A stretch of 64,000 nucleotides of DNA from Oceanospirillum sediminis (GCF_014164585.1 NZ_JACJFM010000027.1:1-64000), one strand, 5' to 3'; counted from the stretch's first letter, positions 50,143 through 61,500 are shown. The notes: generated by a model from the sequence alone, not told the origin. Program-made: numbers and translations.

Positions 50143-50529
50143 TTACGACAGTACGACCACGCCTTCAATTTCGATCAGAGAACCTTTAGGCAGTTCACTG
50201 ATGCCTACCGCAGCGCGAGCTGGATAAGGTTGTGAAAAGTAGCGGCTCATCACATCATTAACCACAGCAAAGTTGGACAGATCTGTCAGATAGATGTTCA
50301 GTTTAACGATGTCAGACATTTCGGCACCCGACGCTTTAACCACCGCTGAGATATTTTTGAATACCTGCTCTGCCTGGGCTTCAAAACCACCATCAACCAG
50401 TTCCATCGTTTCCGGATTCAGAGGAATCTGGCCAGACATATAAACGGTATTACCCGCTTTTACAGCCTGAGAGTAGGTGCCGATTGCTGCCGGTGCATTA
50501 TCAGTGTGGATAACGGCTTTATTGCTCAT
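50143..50529 (-). CDS. ridA: Enamine/imine deaminase RidA
   Basis: A 128-residue YjgF/RidA trimer subunit that hydrolyses reactive 2-aminoacrylate. The family signature [23 protein letters not shown] is at residues ~102-124, with the catalytic Arg in PAR. The length is typical (E. coli RidA 128). It lies 51 nt downstream of spoT, the usual spoT-ridA neighbourhood. GGAG precedes the ATG. Confidence 0.96.
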   Translation of the reverse strand: MSNKAVIHTDNAPAAIGTYSQAVKAGNTVYMSGQIPLNPETMELVDGGFEAQAEQVFKNISAVVKASGAEMSDIVKLNIYLTDLSNFAVVNDVMSRYFSQPYPARAAVGISELPKGSLIEIEGVVVLS

Positions 50530-50580
50530 TCGTATTCTCCTGCAAGTAGCGCTGTCCGTAATAGATTATTGTTCCTGTCA

Positions 50581-52716
50581 TCAGCGACGGGCACGGACAA
50601 TTCGATTAACATTATTCAGGGTACGGATACGGCGCATTACTCTGGCCAGATGTACCCGGTTGCTGACGCCCAGCTCAATATTGATCAGACTGATACGAGC
50701 ATCCCGCTCTTCGGTCGTGATTTTCTCGATGCTGCCATCGGCTTCAGTAATCAGAGCCGCCAGCGAAGCGATAAAGCCTTTTTCATGTTCCGCCTCTACT
50801 CTGAGTACCACAGTAAACTCTCCGATAACGCCTTCGGTCCAGTCCATCGGAATGCAACGATTGCTGTCATTACGGATGCTGGCGATATTGCGGCAGTTAT
50901 CCATATGAATCACTATGCCACGGCCACTGCTGATATGGCCGACAACAGGGTCGCCAGGAATCGGATGGCAACAACGGGCATAAGAGGTCACCATACCTTC
51001 AGTGCCACTGATGGCCAGTTTGCTGAAGACCGGACTATCGGAATCTGCCTGAGCGCTTTCTTCATGGCCAATCAGGACACGGGCCACGCCGAAGGCCATG
51101 CGATTCCCCAGGCCAATATCTTCCAGCAGATCCTGTTCGCTCTCATACTGAAACTCTTTTAGCAGAACCTGCAGCTGTGCTTTATCCAGATCATCGTACT
51201 GTTTGTTGTAGGCATCCAGCGCCTTGTTCAGCAGACGTTTGCCCAGAGAAACCGACTCTTCGCGTTGCTGATTTTTCAGGTAGTGGCGGATGGCACTCCG
51301 GGCTTTCGCTGTGGCAACGAAACTCATCCAGGCCAGATTAGGACGGGCGCTGGGTGAGGTAATAATGTCTACGGACTGACCGCTTTCCAGATGGGCGCTA
51401 AGCGGCGACAGACGGCGATTAATGCGTGCTGCAACGCAGGAATTGCCGACGTCGGTATGCACAGCATAAGCAAAGTCGACGGCTGTTGCTCCGGAAGGCA
51501 GCTCCATAATGTCGCCTTTTGGCGTGAACACGTAGACCTCATCCGGGAACAGATCCATTTTGACGTGTTCAATAAATTCCAGTGAGTTACCAGCCCTTTG
51601 CTGCATCTCCAGCAGGCCTTTAACCCACTGACGAGCACGGGCATGGCTGGCTCCGGTCATACCCTGAGCTTTTTCTCCACTCTGATTAGCTTTGTACAAC
51701 CAGTGTGCAGCAATGCCGTTATTGGCCATGGCTTCCATTTCACGGGTACGAATCTGTACCTCAATAGGAATACCATTCATGCCAATCAACGAGGTATGTA
51801 ACGATTGATAGCCATTGGCTTTAGGAATTGCGATATAGTCTTTAAAACGCCCAGGAACCGGCTTATACAGATTATGTATCACGCCCAGAATACGGTAACA
51901 GGTGTCTACTTTATCGGTGATGATACGGAAGCCGTACACATCCATAATCTCTGAGAAGGACTTACGGCGCTCCTTCATTTTACGGTACAGGCTCAGCAGG
52001 TGTTTTTCCCGGCCGATCACCTTACCGGACAGCTCTTCTGTATCAATACAGTCCTGCAACGCAGTCTGAATCTCCCGTATGACCTGACGACGATTCCCCC
52101 GAACGCTCTGAACCGCACGTTTCAGGCGCTCATAGCGCATGGGGTGCATGCCTTCAAAGCCCAGTTCTTCCAGCTCGGTACGTATGGTGTTCAGTCCCAG
52201 GCGGCTGGCAATCGGTGAATAGATATCCAGAGTTTCGCGGGCGATACGGCGCTTTTTATCCGGGCGCAGTGCTCCCAGAGTACGCATGTTGTGCAGGCGG
52301 TCAGCCAGTTTTACCAGGATAACACGAATATCCCTGGCCATAGCCAGAGCCATTTTCTGAAAGTTTTCTGCCTGAGCCAGGGCTTTATCTTCAAAGTGGA
52401 TCTGGGTCAGTTTAGACACACCATCGACCAGTTCTGCCACCGTTTCGCCGAATTGACGGGACAGGGCTTCTTTGGTAACAGGGGTATCTTCAATCACATC
52501 ATGCAGCATGGCGGCCATCAGGCTTTCCGGGTCCATGTGCATATTGGCCAGAATCGTAGCTACAGCCAGTGGGTGGGTGACATAATGCTCACCACTACGA
52601 CGGCGTTGACCATCGTGTGCCTGCTCGGCAAAGAAATAGGCGCGACGTACCTGCTGAATCTCTTCAGGCTTCAGATAGCCGCGCAAACGATCGGTCAGAT
52701 CTTCAATTGTCGACAC
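50581..52716 (-). CDS. spoT: Bifunctional (p)ppGpp synthetase/hydrolase SpoT
   Basis: A 711-residue enzyme. The HD hydrolase domain (~45-145) is intact with MLHDVIEDTPV, so pppGpp hydrolysis is expected; the synthetase domain (~240-350) has GYQSLHTSLIG and VEVQIRTREMEAMANNGIAAHW. TGS follows (~388-450, VYVFTPKGDIMELPSG), then the helical and conserved-Cys region (SYARCCHPIPGDPVVG), and a C-terminal ACT domain (~635-711). The start is GTG 52716, 6 nt after GGAG. Order gmk-rpoZ-spoT-ridA as in other gammaproteobacteria. Confidence 0.96.
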   Translation of the reverse strand: MSTIEDLTDRLRGYLKPEEIQQVRRAYFFAEQAHDGQRRRSGEHYVTHPLAVATILANMHMDPESLMAAMLHDVIEDTPVTKEALSRQFGETVAELVDGVSKLTQIHFEDKALAQAENFQKMALAMARDIRVILVKLADRLHNMRTLGALRPDKKRRIARETLDIYSPIASRLGLNTIRTELEELGFEGMHPMRYERLKRAVQSVRGNRRQVIREIQTALQDCIDTEELSGKVIGREKHLLSLYRKMKERRKSFSEIMDVYGFRIITDKVDTCYRILGVIHNLYKPVPGRFKDYIAIPKANGYQSLHTSLIGMNGIPIEVQIRTREMEAMANNGIAAHWLYKANQSGEKAQGMTGASHARARQWVKGLLEMQQRAGNSLEFIEHVKMDLFPDEVYVFTPKGDIMELPSGATAVDFAYAVHTDVGNSCVAARINRRLSPLSAHLESGQSVDIITSPSARPNLAWMSFVATAKARSAIRHYLKNQQREESVSLGKRLLNKALDAYNKQYDDLDKAQLQVLLKEFQYESEQDLLEDIGLGNRMAFGVARVLIGHEESAQADSDSPVFSKLAISGTEGMVTSYARCCHPIPGDPVVGHISSGRGIVIHMDNCRNIASIRNDSNRCIPMDWTEGVIGEFTVVLRVEAEHEKGFIASLAALITEADGSIEKITTEERDARISLINIELGVSNRVHLARVMRRIRTLNNVNRIVRARR

Positions 52717-52796
52717 GGTTTACTCCTTCCTCCTGCCTGGCCTGATACGGAGTAGCCAGGTTTATTACTGAAATAAAAGGTGCCGACATAGACGAC

Positions 52797-53039
52797 TTAC
52801 TCCTCGTCGAAACCCTGGTTTTCGCGACCAATCGCTTCAGGGTCTTTCAGGAGTCTATTTGTGATATGACCTTCTGCTATTTCACGCAGAGCCATAACGG
52901 TTGGCTTGTCGTTTTCCCATGGCAGCAGAGGATCTTTTCCACCAGTGCTGAGCTGATGTGCCCGCTTGCTGGCAACCATCACCAGTTCAAAGCGGTTATC
53001 AACGTTTTCCAGACAATCTTCAACTGTAACGCGAGCCAT
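52797..53039 (-). CDS. rpoZ: RNA polymerase subunit omega
   Basis: An 80-residue subunit that helps beta-prime folding and forms part of ppGpp site 1. [36 protein letters not shown] is the canonical N terminus. GGGGA lies 6 nt before the ATG. It is 80 nt upstream of spoT. Confidence 0.96.
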   Translation of the reverse strand: MARVTVEDCLENVDNRFELVMVASKRAHQLSTGGKDPLLPWENDKPTVMALREIAEGHITNRLLKDPEAIGRENQGFDEE

Positions 53040-53093
53040 TTAGTATCCCCAGATAAATTACAAACCAGTAAAGAATCGTGCAGTTTACTGAAT

Positions 53094-53738
<645 letters not shown>

Positions 53739-53810
53739 TCAGATAGTGAGTAAAAATGTGATCGTGAAACGCATGCTCCGGACTTTTCCGGGCCGTGCGA
53801 TGATTCATAT

Positions 53811-53888
53811 CTGAACAAAAGTATTCCGACATTCTTCTGTCAGTGACGAAAGAATACGATGGCTTTCAGCAAAAGCACTTCTGTTCAG
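53811..53888. repeat. Palindromic dispersed repeat, copy B
   Basis: Outer arms CTGAACAAAAGT and ACTTCTGTTCAG are inverted at 11 of 12 positions. Inside are GACATTCTTC (53828-53837) and GAATACGA (53852-53859), separated by 14 nt exactly as in copy A (48561-48638). It lies in the 290-nt divergent gap between gmk and the DMT permease, which otherwise shows no feature. Confidence 0.6.
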
Positions 53889-54007
53889 GTGCTTATTAGC
53901 ATCAATTTTATCGGGAATTGAGCTGTCAGGCGAATGCCGATCCGGTAAAGTGCAGCTTTTCTGCCAGTGATATCACAGTGGCAGACCGATAACAGGAAAG
54001 AATCACT

Positions 54008-54916
54008 ATGACAGGTCAACATCCGGCTTTGATTGCTGCCCTCTGGATGCTGGGCACTCTGATTTCATTTGCTGCTATGGCGGTGGCTGGAAGGGAGCTT
54101 TCGGCAGAGTACACCACCTTTCAGATTCTGTTTTTTCGTAGTGTGGTCGGTGTATTGCTGATCGGCTTTCTGATCAGCCGCTCAAAGGGATATACCAGTG
54201 GCGGTACCCCGGATAAGCCTGGGTTTGCTCAGATTCGAACGGCCAGACCCGGAGCACACCTGATCCGGAATATTGCTCATTTTGCCGGGCAGTACGGCTG
54301 GTTTTATGGCCTGGCGTATATCTCACTGGCTGAAGTGATTGCCATCGAGTTTACAACGCCTGTATGGACCGCCTTACTGGCTTTTTTCCTGTTGGGTGAA
54401 AGGTTGACCAGGGCGCGAATTCTGACTCTTATTCTGGGAATAACCGGTTTGTTACTGATTATCCGTCCCGGAGATGGGGTACTGGAGCCTGCGGCACTGG
54501 CTGTGCTGGCCGGAGCCGTGGGGTATGCGCTGTCTTATATTCAGACAAAATCCTTGTCTGCTACGGAAACGCCATTGTGTATTCTGTTTTATATGACACT
54601 GATGCAGCTGCCATTTGGCATGATCCCTTCTCTGTCAGACTGGAAAACTCCAACGCTGGAGAGTCTGCCGCTGATTATGGTGGTTGGCGTGACGGCGATG
54701 AGTGCCCATTACTGCATGACCCGTGCATTCAGACTGGCTGATGCAACAGTCGTGGTGCCGATGGACTTTATGCGTTTACCTCTGATGATGCTTTTAGGGT
54801 ATATGCTGTATCAGGAAACGGTGGACTGGTTTGTATTGATAGGAGCCTTGCTGATGTTTAGCGGCAACCTGATTAATATCCGGGCAGAACAGCGGCGTAT
54901 TAAATCGGGGGCATGA
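54008..54916 (+). CDS. DMT-superfamily (EamA) permease
   Basis: A 302-residue inner-membrane transporter with ten hydrophobic segments and two EamA repeats (~8-155 and ~165-295). The stretch IAHFAGQYGWFYGLAYISLAEVIAIEFTTPVWTALLAFFLLGERLT is typical of the RhaT/EamA group, in which the Glu-Arg near the end of each repeat is conserved. It is unrelated in detail to the permease at 22-954, and the substrate is unknown. AGGAAAG precedes the ATG. The gap to ubiK (54917-55186) shows direct GCCTGAAC/GCCTGAAA repeats and nothing decisive. Confidence 0.85.
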   Translation: MTGQHPALIAALWMLGTLISFAAMAVAGRELSAEYTTFQILFFRSVVGVLLIGFLISRSKGYTSGGTPDKPGFAQIRTARPGAHLIRNIAHFAGQYGWFYGLAYISLAEVIAIEFTTPVWTALLAFFLLGERLTRARILTLILGITGLLLIIRPGDGVLEPAALAVLAGAVGYALSYIQTKSLSATETPLCILFYMTLMQLPFGMIPSLSDWKTPTLESLPLIMVVGVTAMSAHYCMTRAFRLADATVVVPMDFMRLPLMMLLGYMLYQETVDWFVLIGALLMFSGNLINIRAEQRRIKSGA

Positions 54917-55186
54917 TTACGTCTGCCCTGAAAATATCATATTTTTCTATCCCTTTGTATTTAAAGGAAAAAAGTTGCATGTGAAACACTGTTAATGACT
55001 TCTGGAATCTGGTTCTGCGACTTTTTACCGGTTAGCAGAGAAGGGGCGGGTGGTTAAAGCCTGAACTTTTAGCCTGAAACATTATCCGAATATTTGATTA
55101 AACCGTAGTATTGATCGACAATCCCTTCGGATTTCGGTGATTCACTGAAGTCCTGTTTTTTTCCGGTCTGATTATTAGGTAACTCC

Positions 55187-55462
55187 ATGCTAAAACCTGA
55201 ACTGATTTCTGAATTCACCCGCCAGATGAGCGAAAAACTGAATGGTGGCCAGGGCCTGCCCGGCGAAGTCGAGTTGAAGCGTCAGGTGCAGCTGGTTGCA
55301 GAAAGTGCATTCAGTAAGCTGAATCTGGTGACCCGTGAAGAGTTTGATATTCAGACCGAAGTACTGATGCGTACCCGCAGTAAAATTGATGAACTGGAAA
55401 AACAGGTTCAGCAGATGGAAACTCAGATGGCTGAATTATTGAAAGCCCGCTCTGATAGCTAA
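55187..55462 (+). CDS. ubiK: Ubiquinone biosynthesis accessory factor UbiK
   Basis: A 91-residue BMFP-domain protein (YqiC family). An amphipathic N terminus is followed by LVTREEFDIQTEVLMRTRSKIDELEKQVQQMETQMAEL, a C-terminal coiled coil (residues ~48-86) with the family's TREEFD pattern. UbiK works with UbiJ in the aerobic ubiquinone complex. ATG 55187 follows TAGGTAACTCC. Confidence 0.88.
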   Translation: MLKPELISEFTRQMSEKLNGGQGLPGEVELKRQVQLVAESAFSKLNLVTREEFDIQTEVLMRTRSKIDELEKQVQQMETQMAELLKARSDS

Positions 55463-55467
55463 TCTGA

Positions 55468-55561
55468 TTATCTGGCAAGCAGATAAATAAGCTGTTTTTT
55501 TTTAGTTCTCTGGAATTAAGGTATCAGAGGATTGATCGTTTAAACGGTTTTTTCTGATACC
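55468..55561 (+). terminator. Stem-loops between ubiK and comM
   Basis: First TTATCTG-GCAAG-CAGATAA (55468-55486, perfect 7 bp) with a T-run beginning about 6 nt later, a weak terminator for ubiK. Then GGTATCAGA...TCTGATACC (55520-55528 with 55553-55561, perfect 9 bp) enclosing the self-complementary CGTTTAAACG (55537-55546). Confidence 0.55.
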
Positions 55562-55624
55562 TGAAGAATGCAGGACGCATTCATTTCAGCCAGATCGGCT
55601 GATCACAATGACAAGGAGGTTATG

Positions 55625-57142
55625 ATGACTCTGGCTGTTCTCTATAGCCGTGCTTCTGTAGGTATTGATGCTCCTGAAGTGCGAATCGAAGTTCACCTCA
55701 CCAATGGTTTACCGGGCCTGGCCATTGTCGGTATGCCGGAAACCGCCGTAAGGGAAAGCAAAGACCGGGTACGCAGTGCTCTGATTAATGCAGGTTTTGA
55801 ATACCCTCAACGTCGCATTACCGTTAATCTGGCCCCGGCTGACCTGCCTAAAGAAGGTGGGCGCTACGATCTTGCCATTGCGCTGGGAGTTCTTGCTGCA
55901 TCGGGGCAGGTCCCTGTTAATCAGCTGGCTGATTTTGAATGTTACGGTGAACTCTCTCTGTCTGCTGAATTAAGACCAGTATCCGGTATTTTACCCGCTG
56001 CGCTGGCCTGTGCCCGCAGTGGTCGTAAAATGCTGGTGCCTGCCGCTAATGCCAGTGAAGCCTGTCTGCCACAGGATAATCAGGTGTTCACTGCAGAACA
56101 CCTGTTACAGGTGACCGGGGCTTTGCATAACCAGCAGACACTGGTGCAGGCGGCACTGAATCCAGAGCAGCGTTCGACACCTTTGATGCATATTCTGGAC
56201 CTGGCTGATGTGAAAGGCCAGTTTCAGGCCCGCCGTGCGTTAGAAATTGCTGCAGCGGGTCAGCATCATCTGTTGTTGGTGGGGCCGCCTGGTACCGGTA
56301 AAACGCTGTTAGCCAGTCGTTTACCCGGTATTCTGCCTGCAATGACTGAGCAGGAAGCACTGGAGGTTATGGCGCTATCATCAATCACAGGGCGGTTTGA
56401 TCTGCAGGAATGGGGCATCCGGCCATTCAGAAGTCCTCATCATACAGCGTCTGGTGTTGCTCTGGTCGGCGGTGGTGTACGTCCTAAACCCGGTGAGATC
56501 AGTCTGGCCCATAACGGCATTCTGTTTCTGGATGAGTTGCCGGAATATGATCGCCGTGTGCTTGAAGTGCTGCGAGAACCACTGGAGTCCGGTGAAATCC
56601 ATATCTCCCGTGCCAGCCAGCAGGTGAAGTACCCTAGCCAGTTTCAGCTGGTGGCTGCGATGAATCCATGTCCCTGTGGATATTTTGGTGACAGTATCCG
56701 CTCCTGCCGCTGTAGTGCCAAACAGGTAAAAAGTTATCAGAGTCGTCTATCAGGCCCGTTACTGGACCGGATTGATTTACAGGTGGCGGTTACCAGTCTG
56801 CCGCCGGAACAGCTGGCCAGCGTGCAACCCGGAGAAGCCAGCGCTGTGGTACAGGAAAGGGTGACTCTGGCTCATCAGAAGCAACTGACAAGGGCGGGCA
56901 AAAGTAATGCTCATCTGACCGGCAGAGAACTGGACCAGCTTATTCAGTTACAGCCTGAGGCGAGTCAATTACTGCAACAGGCGATGGAGCAGTTAGGTTT
57001 ATCGCCGCGCAGTTATCACCGCATCCTGAAAGTCGCCCGTACTATTGCCGATCTGGCGGATGAAGAACAGGTCGGGGTCTCTGCCGTCTCTGAAGCGTTG
57101 GGCCTTCGGCAGCTGGATCGTTATATGCAACAGGTTGGATGA
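55625..57142 (+). CDS. comM: Mg-chelatase-like AAA+ protein ComM (YifB)
   Basis: A 505-residue hexameric helicase that promotes branch migration during natural transformation in Vibrio and Acinetobacter. It has the N-terminal ChlI-like domain (~20-150, GLPGLAIVGMPETAVRESKDRVRSAL), Walker A GPPGTGKTLLASRLPGILP (~220), ILFLDELPEYDR (~300), the NPCPCGYFGD cysteine segment (~355) and a C-terminal lid domain. Several starts are in frame; ATG 55625 lies 5 nt after AGGAGG and gives the E. coli-like length (506). No other competence gene is in the window. Confidence 0.93.
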   Translation: MTLAVLYSRASVGIDAPEVRIEVHLTNGLPGLAIVGMPETAVRESKDRVRSALINAGFEYPQRRITVNLAPADLPKEGGRYDLAIALGVLAASGQVPVNQLADFECYGELSLSAELRPVSGILPAALACARSGRKMLVPAANASEACLPQDNQVFTAEHLLQVTGALHNQQTLVQAALNPEQRSTPLMHILDLADVKGQFQARRALEIAAAGQHHLLLVGPPGTGKTLLASRLPGILPAMTEQEALEVMALSSITGRFDLQEWGIRPFRSPHHTASGVALVGGGVRPKPGEISLAHNGILFLDELPEYDRRVLEVLREPLESGEIHISRASQQVKYPSQFQLVAAMNPCPCGYFGDSIRSCRCSAKQVKSYQSRLSGPLLDRIDLQVAVTSLPPEQLASVQPGEASAVVQERVTLAHQKQLTRAGKSNAHLTGRELDQLIQLQPEASQLLQQAMEQLGLSPRSYHRILKVARTIADLADEEQVGVSAVSEALGLRQLDRYMQQVG

Positions 57143-57145
57143 ATC

Positions 57146-57163
57146 GTAAACCTGATGGTTTAC
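57146..57163 (+). terminator. Hairpin after comM
   Basis: GTAAACC-TGAT-GGTTTAC, a perfect 7-bp stem starting 4 nt after the stop, without a T-run; a second stem TTAAACCT/AGGTTTAA (57207-57234) follows. It could end comM transcription or stabilise the message. Confidence 0.5.
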
Positions 57164-57268
57164 TCTGGCATCATTCGCCATCCCTGAAACCTGAAGTTAA
57201 AACCGATTAAACCTTCTGCCTCCTACAGGTTTAAACAGCTTTCTGCGAGAGTTAGCGCCAATTACGTT

Positions 57269-57302
57269 GTCCTGACAACACACTGACACTTGTTGTCAGG
57301 AC
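57269..57302. promoter_or_regulatory. Perfect 12-bp dyad upstream of the efflux operon
   Basis: GTCCTGACAACA-N10-TGTTGTCAGGAC, with no mismatch, 58 nt before the RND adaptor gene. A TTGTCA (57293-57298) within the right arm could be a -35 element, so a protein bound here would block transcription. No regulator gene lies next to it, and no T-run supports a terminator. Confidence 0.6.
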
Positions 57303-57360
57303 CCGTCCTTTATTCTTCTCTCAATCAGAATACTAAACCCGAATTTTCCGGAGGCAGATC

Positions 57361-58584
57361 ATGGAATTACGTTCCAGACTGGCTGTTATTTTAGCGGTAG
57401 CCACTTTAAGTGGCTGTATTGCAGAGGCTGACTCTGACCAGCAATCAGCCCCAGCACAGGCACGTCCATTACAACCTGTCGATGTCGCAACGGTACTGCA
57501 CACTGAAGTGACTGAGTGGCATACTTTTACGACCCGTCTTGAATCCCCTGAACAGGTTGAATTACGCCCACGAATCAGTGGTGTGATTGATTCTGTGGAA
57601 TTCACGGAAGGCAGTTATGTACAGAAAGGAGATTTGCTGGTACGCATTGATCCGCGCCCTTTTCAGGCCGAAGTCGAGCGTCTGAAAGCAGAGCGTGTCC
57701 GGGCGACGGCTGCGCTACGTCAGGCGCAGACCGAAGCGAAGCGGGCTAAAAGCCTGCAATCCCGTAATGCGATGTCGGATGAACAGGCGGAAGCCCGAGG
57801 CTTTCTGGTCAGCCAGCGTCATGCCGAGCTGGCTTCTGTGTCTGCAGCCTTACAGGCTGCTGAGCTGAATCTGGAGTTTACCGAGATTCGTGCGCCGATT
57901 TCAGGGCGTGTATCTAATGCCTATATCACCACAGGTAATAACGTGCAGGCCGGTAGCAGTGTACTGACCACTCTGGTATCCACCGATCAACTGCATGCTT
58001 ACTTTGATGTGGATGAGCGTACCTGGAACCGTCAGTTTCAGCAGGTAGACGCACAATCCGGTCTGATGGCGGCACTGCAGCTGAGTGGTGATCAGGGTTT
58101 CCCTTATCAGGGGCAGCTGGACTTTATCGATAATCGCGTTAATCCGGGTACAGGCACACTGCGTGTGCGTGCGACCTTTGAGGCGACTCAACCGGCGCTG
58201 CGTCCGGGAGCTTTTGCCCGTGTACGCATGGCGGCTGATCATGCGCGTTTAAGTGTCGTGGTGCCGGATCGCGCTATAGGCACCGATCTGGAAAATCAGT
58301 TTGTGCTGACCGTCGATGCGAATAACACCCTGGCGTACCGCAAAGTCTCTGCCGGTGTGCGTATCGGTGAACTACGAGTGATTGAACAAGGCTTAGCCAA
58401 GGGTGAGCGTATTGCGGTCAATGGTCCGGCCCGTGTCGGTCCGGGGATGCCGATTCAACCTCGTGAGGTGGAAATTGATCGCCGTGACCTCAGCCAGATG
58501 AAACTGATGCCAGAAGCCTCTGAGCAGGAGCTGTCAGAGTCCAATAGCGCACCAAATGCTCAAACGCTGGCGAAGGCGGGTTAA
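57361..58584 (+). CDS. RND efflux periplasmic adaptor (MexE-like)
   Basis: A 407-residue membrane-fusion lipoprotein: signal peptide ending in LSGC (lipidated Cys ~20), lipoyl-like and hairpin domains (RPRISGVIDSVEFTEGSYVQKGDLLVRIDPRPF, ~62-94; coiled-coil hairpin ~95-165; LEFTEIRAPISGRVS, ~170-184), beta barrel and a membrane-proximal domain. The MexE/BpeE branch fits best by its partner. The permease gene starts 3 nt after its stop. Codon use is somewhat more GC-rich than in neighbouring genes, hinting at a different history, though weakly. Confidence 0.9.
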   Translation: MELRSRLAVILAVATLSGCIAEADSDQQSAPAQARPLQPVDVATVLHTEVTEWHTFTTRLESPEQVELRPRISGVIDSVEFTEGSYVQKGDLLVRIDPRPFQAEVERLKAERVRATAALRQAQTEAKRAKSLQSRNAMSDEQAEARGFLVSQRHAELASVSAALQAAELNLEFTEIRAPISGRVSNAYITTGNNVQAGSSVLTTLVSTDQLHAYFDVDERTWNRQFQQVDAQSGLMAALQLSGDQGFPYQGQLDFIDNRVNPGTGTLRVRATFEATQPALRPGAFARVRMAADHARLSVVVPDRAIGTDLENQFVLTVDANNTLAYRKVSAGVRIGELRVIEQGLAKGERIAVNGPARVGPGMPIQPREVEIDRRDLSQMKLMPEASEQELSESNSAPNAQTLAKAG

Positions 58585-58587
58585 GCC

Positions 58588-61500
58588 ATGAAGTTCAGTC
58601 ATTTCTTTATTCAGCGCCCTATTTTCGCGGCGGTGCTGTCACTGTTGATTCTGCTGGGCGGGGCGGTGTCTCTGTTCCAGCTCCCTGTCAGTGAATATCC
58701 TGAAGTGGTGCCACCTACCGTGGTGGTGACCGCCAATTATCCTGGTGCTAACCCGAAAGTGATTGCTGAAACCGTGGCTTCGCCACTGGAGCAGGAGCTG
58801 AATGGGGTGGAAAACATGCTGTATATGTTTTCTCAGGCGACTACCGATGGTCGCATGACCCTGACCGCAACCTTTGCGCTGGGTACGGATCTTGATCGTG
58901 CTCAGGTCCAGGTGCAAAACAGGGTGAATTCGGCATTGCCGCGTTTGCCTCAGGAGGTACAGCGTTTAGGTGTGGTAGCCGAAAAAGCCTCACCAAACCT
59001 GACCATGGTGGTACACCTGTATTCACCCACTGGTGAGCGTGAGATCAGTTATCTGTCCAACTACGCCGATCTGAATATCAAAGATCAGCTGGCGCGTCTG
59101 CCTGGTGTCGGTGATGTACAGCTGTTTGGCGGCGGTAAATACTCAATGCGCCTGTGGCTGCAGCCGGATGAACTGGCGGCGCGTAATCTGACACCGGGTG
59201 ATGTTGTGCAAGCGGTACGGGAACAGAACCGTCAGGTGGCAGCCGGTACCTTAGGTGCTCAACCCGTTACTAACGATAAACAGTTCCAGGTACTGCTGAA
59301 TGTGAAGGGACGACTGCAAAGCCCGGAAGAGTTTGCACAAGTTGTCGTACAGGTTGATCCTTCTGGGGCTATTACCCGCTTGAAAGATGTGGCGCGAGTT
59401 GAGCTGGGTGAAGACTCCTACTCACTGCGCGCGCTGCTGAACGGTCAGACAGCCGTTGCGATTCCTATCTTTCAGCGTCCGGGATCGAATGCCATTGAGC
59501 TGTCTAATCAGGTGCGTCAGACCATGGATCAGCTGGCAGAGCGTTTTCCGCAAGGGGTGGAATATAAGATCGCTTACGATCCGACCGTATTTGTGCGGGG
59601 TTCCATTGATGCCGTGATCGATACCCTGCTGGAAGCGATTCTGCTGGTGGTGATCGTCGTGATCCTGTTCCTGCAAACCTGGCGTGCCTCCATTATTCCT
59701 TTGATTGCAGTGCCAGTATCGCTGATTGGTACCTTTGCCGTGATGCAGTGGTTAGGGGTATCCATCAATACGCTATCGCTGTTTGGTCTGGTACTGGCCA
59801 TCGGTATTGTGGTGGACGATGCCATCGTAGTGGTAGAAAATGTTGAACGTAATATCGGCCTGGGTCTGAGCCCGGTAGAAGCCACTAAACAGGCGATGAC
59901 CGAGGTCACCGGCCCGATTATCGCCATTGCCCTGGTATTGTGCGCGGTATTTATCCCAACCGCCTTTATCCATGGGTTGAGTGGTCAGTTCTATAAGCAG
60001 TTTGCCTTGACCATTACTATTTCGACACTGATTTCGGCGTTTAACTCGCTAACCCTGTCGCCCGCGCTATCCGCGCTGTTGCTGAAAGGTCATGATGCTA
60101 AGCCGGATTGGCTGACCCGTTTGATGAATCTGCTGTTTGGTGCCTGGTTGTTTAAACCGTTTAATAAGGTATTTGATCGCAGCGGTGACCTGTATGAAAA
60201 AGGCGTTCGTCGTCTGATTCGTCTGGGTATCGTGGTGGGTATCGTTTATGTCGGCCTGGTAGGCGGTACGATTAAGCTGTTTGATGAAGTGCCCGGTGGT
60301 TTTATCCCGCTGCAGGATAAACAGTATCTGGTCGCCATTGCTCAGTTACCGGATGCCGCCAGTCTGGATCGTACCGAAGCGGTTATCCGTGAGATGGAAC
60401 AGATTGCACTGGAAGCGCCGGGTGTGAAACAAACCGTTGCTTTCCCGGGCCTGTCGGTGAACGGTTTTACCAACAGCTCCAACAGTGGCATTGTATTTGT
60501 CACTCTGGATGATTTCAGTGAGCGTAAAGATCCTGCTCTTTCTGCCGGGGCTATTGCCGGTGCTCTGAATGCTCAGTTTGCGACCATTGATGAAGCCTTT
60601 GTCGCGGTATTCCCACCACCACCGATTCTGGGTTTAGGTACCACCGGTGGCTTTAAGCTGCAGATTGAAGATCGAACCAATCAGGGCTTTGATGCGCTGT
60701 TTAATAACCTGCAGGCGGTGATGGCAGAAGCCCGTAAAGACCCGGTGCTTATGGGTATTTACTCCAGCTTCCGTATCCAGGTGCCACAGATGGATATCAA
60801 TATCGACCGTGAGCAGGCGCTGTTGCAAGGTGTACCACTGTCGGAAGTGTTTGATGCTCTGCAGATCTACCTGGGTTCCATGTATGTGAATGACTTTAAC
60901 CTGTTTGGCCGTACCTATCAGGTGAATGCTCAGGCTGAAGCGGATTACCGTCTTGATCCGGAACAGATTCTGCGCTTGAAAGTACGTAATGCGGCGGGTG
61001 ATATGGTGCCATTAGGTGCAGTACTGACCGTTGAGCCGACCATCGGCCCGGATCGTGTCATGCACTATAACGGTTACCCTAGTGCAGAACTGAATGGTAG
61101 TCCGGCACCGGGTTACAGTTCCGATCAGGCGCAGGCAGCGATTGAAAAGATCCTGAACAATACGCTGCAGGACGGTATGGCCTTTGAGTGGACTGAAGTG
61201 ACCTATCAGCAGATCCTGGCGGGTAATACCATGATCTATATCTTCCCGCTGGTGGTACTTCTGGTGTTTATGGTGCTGGCGGCTCAGTATGAGAGTCTGA
61301 CCTTGCCACTGGCCATCGTGCTGATTATTCCGATGACCATTCTATCAGCCCTGGCCGGGGTCTGGCTGATGCAGGGAGATAACAATATCTTTACCCGGAT
61401 TGCTCTGATCGTACTGGTGGCACTGGCTTGTAAAAACGCTATTCTGATGGTGGAGTTTGCCAGGGATCGTCGCTTCAGTGGTCAAAGCCGTCTGGATGCG

